Shown here one piece after another: positions 52,463-60,863 of a DNA stretch of 64,000 nucleotides. Position numbers and translations under genes: made by a program. The notes below the pieces were generated by a model, which saw nothing but the letters and a program-made list of their open reading frames with translations, searched no databases and had not been told where the DNA came from. Within the stretch, counting starts at the first letter, position 1; every line of letters starts with the position of its first letter. Source of the DNA: Yanghanlia sp047501535 (lineage in GTDB: Bacteria > Pseudomonadota > Gammaproteobacteria > Burkholderiales > Burkholderiaceae_B); contig NZ_JAZDRJ010000013.1 of NCBI RefSeq assembly GCF_047501535.1, positions 48,326 to 112,325 of the forward strand, written 5' to 3'.

Positions 52463-53131
52463 ATGTCTTCACACTCCACCTCTTCTGCTATCGCCGCCTG
52501 CAAGACACTTGGTTCGCTGGCTGTTCTGCTCACCCTGGCCGCCTGCGCCACCCCGGACGAAAGCGCAGCGCGATACGACACCACTCGCGAAAACACGCAA
52601 CTTGATGCCCAGAACCAGGGCATGGGCCCCGGGCCGCGCGCCGCATCACAAATTCAGTTGGGGTTTGGTGGTACCGGCCCCGTCAGCGCAGCCCCGCAGG
52701 CGGCTGTCGTGACAGAAGGTGAACAGCCTTTGGCGGCCGCACAGCCGCGTCCCTTGGCGGAAGCCCGCAGTTTTCTGGGAACCGTGCCTTGCCCTGCCGG
52801 CCTGAGCTGCGAAGCGGCGCGATTCGCTGTGACGCTCGCGCCCAGCGGTGAATGGCGCTCCCGCACAGTGTTGCTGACAAATAACCAGCCAGGGCAGACA
52901 TTGGTGGATCAGGGCTGTTGGAACGTCATCGGTTCCGAACCGCTGCGCATCGTGCTTGCGCAGCCCGATCAGGGCGGCACAATGGCCGACCTGACGTTTT
53001 TGAATGGAAACACACTGCGTGTGAACATGCTGCATGGCTCGCAGCCTGTGCTGGAGCACCGCCTGTCCCGTCAGGCCGACATCGACCCCATCGACGAGCT
53101 GCAAGGGAAACCCGCCATCAGTTGTTCTTGA
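52463..53131 (+). CDS. NlpE-like outer-membrane lipoprotein
   Basis: Lipoprotein of 222 residues with a lipobox LAAC (about residue 28). A Gln/Pro/Ala-rich linker (40-100) precedes a compact domain with FLGTVPCPAGLSCEAARFAVTL, WRSRTVLLTNN and GCWNVIG, which is the pattern of the NlpE N-terminal domain (copper-response lipoprotein and envelope-stress sensor in E. coli). The similarity is by motif only. Divergent from the pilD-like gene and convergent with the LuxR-type gene, whose last codons overlap the end of this one by 61 bp. Confidence 0.6.
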   Translation: MSSHSTSSAIAACKTLGSLAVLLTLAACATPDESAARYDTTRENTQLDAQNQGMGPGPRAASQIQLGFGGTGPVSAAPQAAVVTEGEQPLAAAQPRPLAEARSFLGTVPCPAGLSCEAARFAVTLAPSGEWRSRTVLLTNNQPGQTLVDQGCWNVIGSEPLRIVLAQPDQGGTMADLTFLNGNTLRVNMLHGSQPVLEHRLSRQADIDPIDELQGKPAISCS

Positions 53132-53472
53132 TGGGCCGGCAACCCACTCATGAGCGGCTCGGTGCAATGTAGCGCTCTGGCCGCCAGCAAGTAGTGGGTG
53201 AGCTCCACCGCATTGCGCACCTGCAGCTTCTGAAACACCCGGGCGCGATGGGCTTCTATGGTGCGCTGCGATACGCCCAATTCCGCCGCTATGATTTTAT
53301 TTGGCTTGCCGGCTGCTACATACGCCATGACATCACGCTCGCGCGGCGTCAGTGCTGAAAAACGAGCATCGCTATCGAACCCGCTTTTATCTCTTTTTTC
53401 AGCCCATGCGGTCGGCCTATTCGTGAGCCCGAAAGTTTGCCTCTTCATGAGCGCAGCTGTTTGCCTCTTCAT
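53071..53472 (-). CDS. Short LuxR/FixJ-type DNA-binding protein without receiver
   Basis: Protein of 133 residues with a LuxR-type helix-turn-helix at about 40-95 (LTPRERDVMAYVAAGKPNKI, then AAELGVSQRTIEAHRARVFQKL). A full response regulator has a receiver of about 120 residues before this; here the N-terminus is just 35 residues and begins with the repeat MKRQTAALMKRQTFGL. A strong ribosome-binding site (AGGAGG, 5 nt from the ATG) supports the start, so the short form is real and not a broken longer gene. The C-terminal end overlaps the NlpE-like gene. The stimulus and targets are unknown. No histidine kinase is adjacent. Confidence 0.78.
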   Translation of the reverse strand: MKRQTAALMKRQTFGLTNRPTAWAEKRDKSGFDSDARFSALTPRERDVMAYVAAGKPNKIIAAELGVSQRTIEAHRARVFQKLQVRNAVELTHYLLAARALHCTEPLMSGLPAHQEQLMAGFPCSSSMGSMSA

Positions 53473-53651
53473 GACCCCTCCTATGTGGTTTAAGGAAGCG
53501 TTTCACCAACACCCACTTGCTTGATATTGCAGTGGTTCTGGTGGACTCGGGCGCTCATTCTGCCATGTGCAATCTTGGCGGGCCGCTGTCACTTATGGGG
53601 TGGATAAAAACATCACACTTTTCTGCCTTGTTTGACCCTGCTCCAATGCAC

Positions 53652-53678
53652 AAACCCCGGCTTTCAGGGCCGGGGCTT
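53652..53678 (-). terminator. Terminator downstream of panC
   Basis: On the minus strand GCCCCGGC pairs with GCCGGGGT and is followed by TTTG. It lies 27 bp after the panC stop and ends the DUF3460-scpA-panC transcript. Confidence 0.7.
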
Positions 53679-53704
53679 GTGAGGAAAATGTTGGCAAGAG
53701 GGGC

Positions 53705-54553
53705 TCAGCGCTCGATTTCCAGATTGTCGATCAGGCGAGTCGCGCCGAGTTTGGCCGCTGCCAGTACAACCAGAGGCTCGCCAGCCTGCACTTCCTCACG
53801 ACTGGGCGCCAATAGATCGCGCTGGCGTCGCACGCTGAAGTAATCCATTTCCCAACCGCGCCGTTCCAGCTCTTGAGCTGCTAAGCCTTCCAGTTCGGCG
53901 ACATCGGAGTGGCCATCGCGCACACGCTGTGCCACCGCCTGCAACTGCCGATACAACTGAGGCGCTTCAGCGCGCTCTTGCGGCGTCAGGTAAACGTTGC
54001 GTGACGACAAGGCCAGGCCGTCGGCATCGCGTACGGTTTCATGAGCCAGCACATTGACAGGCAACTGGAACTGCCTGCACATGGCGCGCACGACCATGAG
54101 CTGTTGGTAATCCTTCTTCCCAAACACGGCCACACGGGGCTGCACACAGGAAAACAGCTTCATCACCACGGTGCTAACGCCGTTGAAAAACCCAGGTCGA
54201 AACTCGCCTTCCAGGATGTCGCCCAGCACTGGCGGCGTCTGGATGCGATAGCTTTGCGGCTCGGGATACATTTCGCGCTCATCGGGCGCGAACAGCACAT
54301 AGACATTACGTTCGCGCTCAAGCTTTTCGATATCGTTGGCCAAGGTGCGCGGATAGCGGTCGAAATCCTCGTTGGGCCCGAATTGCAGTCGATTGACAAA
54401 GATGCTGGCAACGACTGGGTCGCCATGCTGGCGGGCCATTTTCATCAATGCAAGATGGCCGGAGTGCAGATTGCCCATGGTGGGCACGAAGGATACGTTC
54501 AACTGCCCGCGCAGCTGATCACGCAATTCTTCGATGGTGTGAACGACTTTCAA
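53705..54553 (-). CDS. panC: Pantothenate synthetase
   Basis: Condenses pantoate and beta-alanine with ATP to pantothenate; 282 residues (E. coli 283). The ATP-binding HIGH-like signature is VPTMGNLHSGHLALMKMA, with FGKKDYQQLMVVRAM and LSSRNVYLTPQERA following. The start is a TTG at 54551-54553, with GGAGAAG upstream; the N-terminus MKVVHTIEELRDQL is in register with the family. The upstream gene scpA ends 36 bp away. The upstream pathway gene panB lies 37 kb away, and no panD is visible in this window. Confidence 0.94.
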   Translation of the reverse strand: MKVVHTIEELRDQLRGQLNVSFVPTMGNLHSGHLALMKMARQHGDPVVASIFVNRLQFGPNEDFDRYPRTLANDIEKLERERNVYVLFAPDEREMYPEPQSYRIQTPPVLGDILEGEFRPGFFNGVSTVVMKLFSCVQPRVAVFGKKDYQQLMVVRAMCRQFQLPVNVLAHETVRDADGLALSSRNVYLTPQERAEAPQLYRQLQAVAQRVRDGHSDVAELEGLAAQELERRGWEMDYFSVRRQRDLLAPSREEVQAGEPLVVLAAAKLGATRLIDNLEIER

Positions 54554-54589
54554 GGACTTCTCCGTTCGGGTATTAAGCGCGTCAGCCGC

Positions 54590-55468
54590 TCAGGCTGCCG
54601 CGCGCACGTATGAAAGGCGCACATAAATGGGCGCGTAGGGTTCTGCCTGAGTGATGTCCAGCAACGACTCACGGGCCAGTTCCAGCATGGCCAGAAAATG
54701 CACGACGACCACCGCCACGGCATCCCCTTGTTCGACGCGTTCCATAAAGAGTTCGGAAAACTCCATGAAGCGTACATCGGACAAGCGGCGCAGGATAAGC
54801 GTCATGTGCTCGCGCACGGACAACTGCTCGCGGGTGATCTGGTGGTGCGCGTTCAATCGGGCGCGACGCAGGATCTCCCGCCAGGCATCCCGCAAATCTT
54901 CCGGCGTGACCTCCGGCAGCAATTCTTCTACCTGCAAATTGAGCAACGCATGGCTGCGCTGGAAATCGCGCCCCAATTGCGGCAGCTTATCCAGCTTCTG
55001 CGCCGCCAGCTTCATCTGCTCGTATTCAAGCAGGCGGCGCACCAGCTCAGCCCGCGGGTCGTCCACTTCCTCGCCGGTATCGGACTTGCGTACCGGCAAG
55101 AGCATGCGCGACTTGATTTCAATCAGCAAGGCAGCCATCAACAGGTATTCGCCCGCCAGCTCAAGATTCTGACGACGGATCTGCTCTACATAGGACAAAT
55201 ATTGCCGCGTGACATCCGCCATGGGGATGTCGAGCACATTGAAGTTTTGCTTGCGGATCAGATAGAGCAGCAAATCCAGCGGCCCTTCAAACGCTTCCAG
55301 AAAAACCTCAAGCGCGTCGGGCGGAATGTAGAGGTCTTGCGGCAGATCGAACAAGGGTTCGCCGTATAGGCGAGCCAGCGCCACGGTATCCACCGTATCC
55401 GGCGTGCTGTCCAGGGGCGGTGATACCAGGGCGTCGAAATCGCCCCCGACAGCCTTGTGCGGGGTCAT
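54590..55468 (-). CDS. scpA: Segregation and condensation protein ScpA
   Basis: Kleisin of 292 residues that bridges the SMC/ScpB chromosome-organising complex. The conserved start of the family, EVFLEAFEGPLDLLLYLIRKQNFNVLD, follows a variable 50-residue N-terminal extension, and YLLMAALLIEIKSRMLLP with the acidic C-terminal winged-helix part closes the protein. It is between DUF3460 and panC on the same strand, with gaps of 11 and 36 bp. scpB is not in the window. Alphaproteobacterial and betaproteobacterial ScpA proteins often carry the longer N-terminus. Confidence 0.9.
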   Translation of the reverse strand: MTPHKAVGGDFDALVSPPLDSTPDTVDTVALARLYGEPLFDLPQDLYIPPDALEVFLEAFEGPLDLLLYLIRKQNFNVLDIPMADVTRQYLSYVEQIRRQNLELAGEYLLMAALLIEIKSRMLLPVRKSDTGEEVDDPRAELVRRLLEYEQMKLAAQKLDKLPQLGRDFQRSHALLNLQVEELLPEVTPEDLRDAWREILRRARLNAHHQITREQLSVREHMTLILRRLSDVRFMEFSELFMERVEQGDAVAVVVVHFLAMLELARESLLDITQAEPYAPIYVRLSYVRAAA

Positions 55469-55479
55469 GCTGTGATCAA

Positions 55480-55668
55480 TCAGTTGGTCTGGTAAACGTA
55501 GGGCTTCTGCGGCACGCGCGCCTGCTTAAAACCTTCCTGCAGCTCAGGGTCGAGGTTCTTATCCCACAGACGTGCACGCCCCTCGCGCTGACGCAGCTCG
55601 GTATCGGGGTGCTGTTTCTTGTACTGATTGATGAATTGAGTGACGTCTGACTCGTAATGCTTTGCCAT
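55480..55668 (-). CDS. DUF3460 small protein
   Basis: Conserved small protein of 62 residues, mostly charged, beginning MAKHYESDVTQFINQYKKQHP and ending KPYVYQTN. It matches the DUF3460 family of betaproteobacteria, whose role is unknown. It is the first gene of the scpA-panC set (11 bp before scpA), and this link to scpA is typical of the family. No signal peptide or membrane segment. Confidence 0.85.
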   Translation of the reverse strand: MAKHYESDVTQFINQYKKQHPDTELRQREGRARLWDKNLDPELQEGFKQARVPQKPYVYQTN

Positions 55669-55711
55669 AGTGCTGAAGTAGTCTCGGTTAGCGTAGATAC
55701 CCGAGTTTACT

Positions 55712-56530
55712 TCACGGCAGCAACATCACCAATTTGCAATCCGGCCGTACCGCTAGGCGGAAAGTGATTTGCTGATAACTCAAGCGCCCCTCTTTGGGGT
55801 GATGGAAGTCGCGCACCCCGCCCGCACGGTCTACAACCGTGTGGCGTGTCCACCAATGGGCGAAAACGGGGCTTTCGCGCTGCAGTTCCTGAACAAGCTC
55901 GCTGACACCGGCATCGCCTGCGTGGGCCGCGACATCGGCACGAAATTCCGCTACAACGCGACTGGCGCGTTCTTCCCAATCCACCACCAGAGACCGGGCG
56001 GCAGGGTCCAGAAAGATATAACGCAGCATATTGGGTTTTTCGTCGCGCTGCGGCCAACCATCGAACAAGTACAGAAAGGGTGCGTTCCAGGACATCACGT
56101 TCCAGCAGCGGTCCATGATGTAGGCGGCAGCCGTGATGCTGTGTACGCAATCGGCCAGCACGGGTGGCAGGGAATCGTCGCCTGCGCCGCCGTGTTCGGG
56201 GTCGGTGCAGTCGGCCAATTCAAACAGGTAATGGCGTTCGGCCCGTTGTAAGCGCAACACCGAGGCCAATCGTGCCAGGACGGCAGGCGACACGGTAACC
56301 GGGCGACCCTGCTCTATCCAGGTGTACCAGGTGGTGCTGATATCACACAGTTGGGCCACTTCTTCCCGGCGCAGCCCGGGGGTACGACGCCGCGTACCGG
56401 CAGGCAGGCCCACCATGTCGGGCTGGACCCGCGCCCGGGCGCTGCGCAGGAAGTCCCCCATGGCTTTGCGCCTGGCGGTATCAGGCGCAGGCATTTTCCC
56501 TGTACCCGAACCGGAGGCCTGGCTCACCAT
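55712..56530 (-). CDS. MmyB-type XRE regulator with PAS-like ligand domain
   Basis: Transcription regulator of 272 residues. The helix-turn-helix (about 26-100: FLRSARARVQPDMVGLPA, then RRTPGLRREEVAQLCDIS and TWYTWIEQGR) matches the XRE family with the MmyB-like ligand-binding domain behind it (ITAAAYIMDRCWNVMSWNAPFLYLFDGW and RYIFLDPAARSLVVDWEE). The C-terminal domain is thought to bind a small hydrophobic ligand. It follows metH by 9 bp on the same strand and so may be read in the same transcript; whether it regulates metH is not shown. Homologues often control a neighbouring oxidoreductase gene, which is absent here. Confidence 0.85.
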   Translation of the reverse strand: MVSQASGSGTGKMPAPDTARRKAMGDFLRSARARVQPDMVGLPAGTRRRTPGLRREEVAQLCDISTTWYTWIEQGRPVTVSPAVLARLASVLRLQRAERHYLFELADCTDPEHGGAGDDSLPPVLADCVHSITAAAYIMDRCWNVMSWNAPFLYLFDGWPQRDEKPNMLRYIFLDPAARSLVVDWEERASRVVAEFRADVAAHAGDAGVSELVQELQRESPVFAHWWTRHTVVDRAGGVRDFHHPKEGRLSYQQITFRLAVRPDCKLVMLLP

Positions 56531-56539
56531 GGTTTGGGC

Positions 56540-59500
56540 CTAGCGCAACACGCTTGCCAGGGTGCGCCGCACGTCGTCTTCATCCCGCCCGCTGCGCTGG
56601 ATGTAATCCTGCAGTTGGTCGGCATCAATATTTCCAATATTGAAATACTGCGACATCGGGTGGCTGAGGTAGAAGCCCGACACACTGGATGCCGGATACA
56701 TGGCATAGCTGTCGGTCAGTTGCATGCCCACTTCCTCGGGCCGCATCACGCGGAACATGTCCGCCTTGACGATATGCTCCGGGCAAGCCGGATAGCCCGG
56801 AGCAGGGCGGATTCCCTGATATTTTTCAGCAATCAGCGCTTCGTTGTCGAGGTCTTCGTCGACCACATAGCCCCACAAGTCGCGCCGCACCCGCGCATGC
56901 AGACATTCAGCAAAGCCTTCGGCGAACCGGTCGCCCAGCGCCTTAAGCATGATGGAGGAGTAATCGTCGCCGGCATCCAAGAAGCGCTGATCGTGTTCTT
57001 CGATGCCCAAGCCGCCCGTCACGGCAAACATGCCAATGTAATCGGCCACGCCGCTTTCTTTGGGCGCGATGTAATCCGCCGGAGATTTGTAGTCAATGCC
57101 TTCGCGCTTTTCCTGCTGCTGGCGCAAATTGCGCCAAGTGAATAGCACTTCGGAGCGGCTGTCGTCGGTGTAGATTTCGATATCTTCGTGGTTCACCGTA
57201 TTGGCCGGGTAGAAAGCCACCACGCCACTGGCTGTCAGCCAGCGCCCTTCGATAATCTTCTTCAGCATGACTTGAGCATCGGCGAAGAGTTTACGCGCCT
57301 GCTCACCCACGACTTTATCGTCCAGAATGGCGGGGTATTGGCCAAACAAGCTCCATGTCTGAAAGAATGGGGTCCAGTCAATAAAGCGAGCAATTTCCGC
57401 AAGATCGTAGTTTTTGAACTCGCGTCGCCCGATAAATTTGGGGCGTGGCGGGGTGTAATTGTTCCAATCGATGGCGGGCTTGCCCTTGCGCGCCTCTTCC
57501 AAGCTAACCAACCGAGTTTTAGGGCGGTTGGCATGGCGCTCGCGCACTTTCTCGTACTCGGCGGCGAGTTCTTGTAGGTAGTCTGCGGACTGATCCGACA
57601 TCAACGAAGTGGCCACCCCCACCGAACGGCTGGCATCCGGCACGTAAATGACTGGGCCTTCGTAATTTGGAGCGATCTTCACCGCTGTATGCACTTTGCT
57701 GGTTGTGGCGCCGCCGATCAGCAAGGGGATTTTGCGCTCGCGGAAGTAGTCGTCGCGCTGCATTTCGGACGCGACATAGGCCATTTCTTCAAGGCTGGGG
57801 GTGATGAGACCGGACAGCCCCACCATGTCGGCGTTCTCTTCCTTGGCTTTCGCCAGGATTTCCGATGCCGGGACCATGACCCCCATATTCGTGACTTCAA
57901 AATTATTGCATTGCAGCACGACCGTGACGATGTTTTTGCCAATATCGTGAACATCGCCCTTGACCGTGGCAATCACCACCCGGCCCTTGGAGCGAACATC
58001 GCCACCCGCCGCCTCAATCTGGCGTTTTTCTTCTTCAATAAAGGGGATGAGGTGCGCCACGGCCTGCTTCATGACGCGGGCCGACTTCACGACCTGGGGC
58101 AGGAACATCTTGCCCGCGCCAAAGAGGTCGCCCACCACATTCATGCCGTCCATGAGCGGGCCTTCGATGACCTGAATCGGGCGGCCACCCGCAGCGGCGA
58201 TTTTCTGACGGACTTCTTCCGTATCTTCAACAATGAAATTGGTAATGCCGTGCACCAGCGCATGGATAATGCGCTCTTCCACCGTGGCTTCACGCCACGT
58301 GAGGTCTTCTTCCTTGCGTGCGCCGCTGCCTTTAATCGTTTCCGCCAGTTCTACCAGGCGTTCCGTCGGTGTGCGCTCGTCAGCCGGGTCGGTCTTGCCT
58401 AAAGGCTCAGGACGATCCAGCACCACGTCTTCCACCATGTCGCGCAGCGTTTTGTCGAGGTCGTCATACACCGCCAATTGCCCGGCGTTGACAATGCCCA
58501 TGGTGAGGCCCTGGCGGATGGAGTAGTACAAGAAGACCGCGTGAATGGCTTCGCGCATGGCGTCGTTGCCACGGAAGGAGAAGCTGACGTTGGAAATACC
58601 GCCCGACACTCTGGCATGCGGTAGATTCTGGGTGATCCAGCCCGTGGCTTCAATGAAATCGACCGCGTAGTGGTTGTGTTCTTCAATACCGGTGGCGATG
58701 GCGAACACGTTGGGGTCGAAAATAATATCTTCGGGTGGGAAACCGACCTCATCCACCAGAATACGGTAGGCGCGCTCACAGATTTCCTTGCGGCGCTCCA
58801 GGCTGTCGGCCTGCCCTTGCTCGTCAAACGCCATGACAACTGCCGCCGCGCCATACTTGCGGCACAGTTTGGCGTGCTCGATAAAGGCTTGCTCGCCTTC
58901 CTTCATGGAAATCGAGTTCACCACGGCCTTGCCTTGCACACAGCGCAAGCCCTGTTCGATGACGTCCCACTTGGAACTGTCGATCATGATGGGCACGCGG
59001 GAAATATCCGGCTCGGAGGCAATCAGATTCAGGAAGCGGCGCATGCAGGCGGCTGAATCCAGCATCGCCTCGTCCATGTTGATGTCGATGATCTGAGCAC
59101 CGTTTTCTACCTGCTGGCGGGCCACCTGCAAGGCTTCTTCGTATTTTTCTTCGCGAATCAGGCGCAGGAACATCTTGCTGCCCGTGACGTTGGTGCGTTC
59201 GCCCACGTTCACGAACAAGGAGTCCTCATCAATATTCAGCGCTTCCAGGCCCGACAAGCGCGTTTTGATGGGGATTTCCGGCACCACGCGTGGCGCGACA
59301 CCTCGCATTTTTTCAGCAATGGCGCGAACGTGATCCGGGGTGGTGCCGCAGCAACCGCCTGCCACGTTGACAAGGCCGGAGCGTGCGAACTCTTCCAGTA
59401 GCGCCGAGGTTTCTTCAGGGCCTTCGTCAAACCCAGTTTCCGCCATTGGGTTGGGCAAGCCGGCGTTGGGGTAGACACAGAGCCAGGTATCGCAGATTTT

Positions 59501-60313
59501 TGACAGCTCTGCGATGTAGGGGCGCATTAGCGCTGCACCCAACGCACAGTTCAGGCCGATGGTAACGGGCCGGGCGTGGCGCACCGAATTCCAGAAAGCT
59601 TCGACCGTCTGGCCGGAAAGAATGCGGCCGGAAGCATCCGTAACCGTTCCCGACACCATGACGGGCAGACGAATACCGCGTTCTTCAAACACGGTTTCTA
59701 CCGCGAAGATGGCGGCCTTGGCATTCAGCGTATCGAAAATCGTCTCGATCAGAACGATATCAACACCGCCATCGAGCAAGCCGTTAAGCTGCTCCGTGTA
59801 AGCGTCGCGCAATTCCTCAAAGGTGACATTACGTGCGCCCGGGTCGTTCACATCGGGAGAAATTGAGGCAGTACGCGGCTGCGGCCCCATCACACCCGCC
59901 ACAAAACGCGGCCACTCGGGGGTGCTGAAAGCATCCGCAGCGGCCCGCGCCAGTTTGGCCGATTCCAGGTTGAGTTCATAGGCGATGCTGGCTAGGTCGT
60001 AATCGGACTGAGCAATTGCCGTCGCGCCAAAGGTATTGGTGCTGATAATATCGGCGCCCGCTTCCAGATACTGCTTGTGAATTTCCGTGATGATGTGCGG
60101 CAGCACCAGGGAAATCAGCTCGTTATTCCCTTTAACATCCCGACTATGCTCGGCGAACCGCTGGCCGCGGAAATCCCCTTCCGCCAGCTTGTAACGCTGA
60201 ATCATCGTCCCCATCGCGCCATCCAGAATCAGGATGCGTTGACCAAGCCGGCGCACAAACTCGGCGCCATGCGTGTACGAAGAAATCGGATAAGGCAATG
60301 CGGGATAATTCAC
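56540..60313 (-). CDS. metH: Cobalamin-dependent methionine synthase
   Basis: Cytoplasmic enzyme that transfers a methyl group from methyltetrahydrofolate to homocysteine via cobalamin. At about 1257 residues it is full length (E. coli 1227). Domains in order: homocysteine/zinc domain (ILDGAMGTMIQRYKL, closing GGCCGTTPDHVRAI with the zinc cysteines), pterin domain (NVGERTNVTGSKMF), B12 cap and binding domain (KGDVHDIGKNIV: the DxHxxG lower-ligand motif) and the SAM activation domain (RPAPGYPACPEH). The start is uncertain: GTG 60313 or GTG 60367, neither with a good ribosome-binding site. It is divergent from the B12 riboswitch and btuB. The MmyB-type gene follows after 9 bp. Confidence 0.95.
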   Translation of the reverse strand: MNYPALPYPISSYTHGAEFVRRLGQRILILDGAMGTMIQRYKLAEGDFRGQRFAEHSRDVKGNNELISLVLPHIITEIHKQYLEAGADIISTNTFGATAIAQSDYDLASIAYELNLESAKLARAAADAFSTPEWPRFVAGVMGPQPRTASISPDVNDPGARNVTFEELRDAYTEQLNGLLDGGVDIVLIETIFDTLNAKAAIFAVETVFEERGIRLPVMVSGTVTDASGRILSGQTVEAFWNSVRHARPVTIGLNCALGAALMRPYIAELSKICDTWLCVYPNAGLPNPMAETGFDEGPEETSALLEEFARSGLVNVAGGCCGTTPDHVRAIAEKMRGVAPRVVPEIPIKTRLSGLEALNIDEDSLFVNVGERTNVTGSKMFLRLIREEKYEEALQVARQQVENGAQIIDINMDEAMLDSAACMRRFLNLIASEPDISRVPIMIDSSKWDVIEQGLRCVQGKAVVNSISMKEGEQAFIEHAKLCRKYGAAAVVMAFDEQGQADSLERRKEICERAYRILVDEVGFPPEDIIFDPNVFAIATGIEEHNHYAVDFIEATGWITQNLPHARVSGGISNVSFSFRGNDAMREAIHAVFLYYSIRQGLTMGIVNAGQLAVYDDLDKTLRDMVEDVVLDRPEPLGKTDPADERTPTERLVELAETIKGSGARKEEDLTWREATVEERIIHALVHGITNFIVEDTEEVRQKIAAAGGRPIQVIEGPLMDGMNVVGDLFGAGKMFLPQVVKSARVMKQAVAHLIPFIEEEKRQIEAAGGDVRSKGRVVIATVKGDVHDIGKNIVTVVLQCNNFEVTNMGVMVPASEILAKAKEENADMVGLSGLITPSLEEMAYVASEMQRDDYFRERKIPLLIGGATTSKVHTAVKIAPNYEGPVIYVPDASRSVGVATSLMSDQSADYLQELAAEYEKVRERHANRPKTRLVSLEEARKGKPAIDWNNYTPPRPKFIGRREFKNYDLAEIARFIDWTPFFQTWSLFGQYPAILDDKVVGEQARKLFADAQVMLKKIIEGRWLTASGVVAFYPANTVNHEDIEIYTDDSRSEVLFTWRNLRQQQEKREGIDYKSPADYIAPKESGVADYIGMFAVTGGLGIEEHDQRFLDAGDDYSSIMLKALGDRFAEGFAECLHARVRRDLWGYVVDEDLDNEALIAEKYQGIRPAPGYPACPEHIVKADMFRVMRPEEVGMQLTDSYAMYPASSVSGFYLSHPMSQYFNIGNIDADQLQDYIQRSGRDEDDVRRTLASVLR

Positions 60314-60416
60314 TGAAATAGACCCAGAGCCGGAACGCCGCCCATCCAGACCCCCCTGAACCGGCACGCCCGACGTTGACGTTTAAAGTAAAACGACATT
60401 GTATCGTCGCTACCCG

Positions 60417-60490
60417 CCCCAGTCAGACCCATTCACCCTACCCCACCAAGGGCTATATCCTTACATTTCCCTTAAACCGGGACAGACCCC
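60417..60490. repeat. Degenerate REP-like units upstream of the riboswitch
   Basis: CCCCAGTCAGACCCA (60417-60431) and GGGACAGACCCC (60479-60490) are related to the element at 35911-35982; the second equals 12 bases of its inverted core. They lie in the 550-bp gap between metH and btuB, before the riboswitch. The rest of the gap up to the riboswitch holds only weak promoter-like sequence (TATACT at 60500-60505). Confidence 0.45.
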
Positions 60491-60514
60491 ATTCTCTTGT
60501 ATACTTTCAGCCGT

Positions 60515-60750
60515 CGAAAAAGGTGCTTCCCGGCGCGGATTCAACCCCGCCTGGAGGAAGTCAAACGGGAAACAGACGTCGTCATCGCCGACAGAACTCA
60601 CGCAGTGGTTCAACGAGCCTGAAGCGCAAATGCGCGCCGGCTTCGCGCGATAAGTCAAGCAATGAACGACGGGATGTGCTGCCCCCGCAACGGTGTGCAT
60701 GCAACGCTGCTCCACACAGCCGCATGCCAGCCCGATACCGGCCTGGATCG
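60515..60750 (+). ncRNA. Cobalamin riboswitch
   Basis: Leader RNA that senses adenosylcobalamin or a related cobalamin and reduces downstream expression. Recognisable pieces, in order: GGTGCTTCCCGG at 60522, the GGAGGAAG and ACGGGAA segments near 60555-60570, the conserved box GCTGCCCCCGCAACGGT at about 60678-60694, and the closing GCCAGCCCGATACCGGCC at about 60726-60743. A TATACT box at 60500-60505 may be its promoter. Downstream, 60779-60784 pairs with 60791-60796, but no T-run follows, so control of translation initiation of btuB (ATG 60864) is more likely than termination. Exact ends are approximate. Confidence 0.88.
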
Positions 60751-60863
60751 CCCCTGAACCCGCCACGCTCTCGTGCCCGGACGGCCCCCGCCGTCCATCA
60801 CGCTGACGGGCGCCATACTCATGCTTACTGATGTGCGGGGACGCACATCTTCAAGGGATCCTC

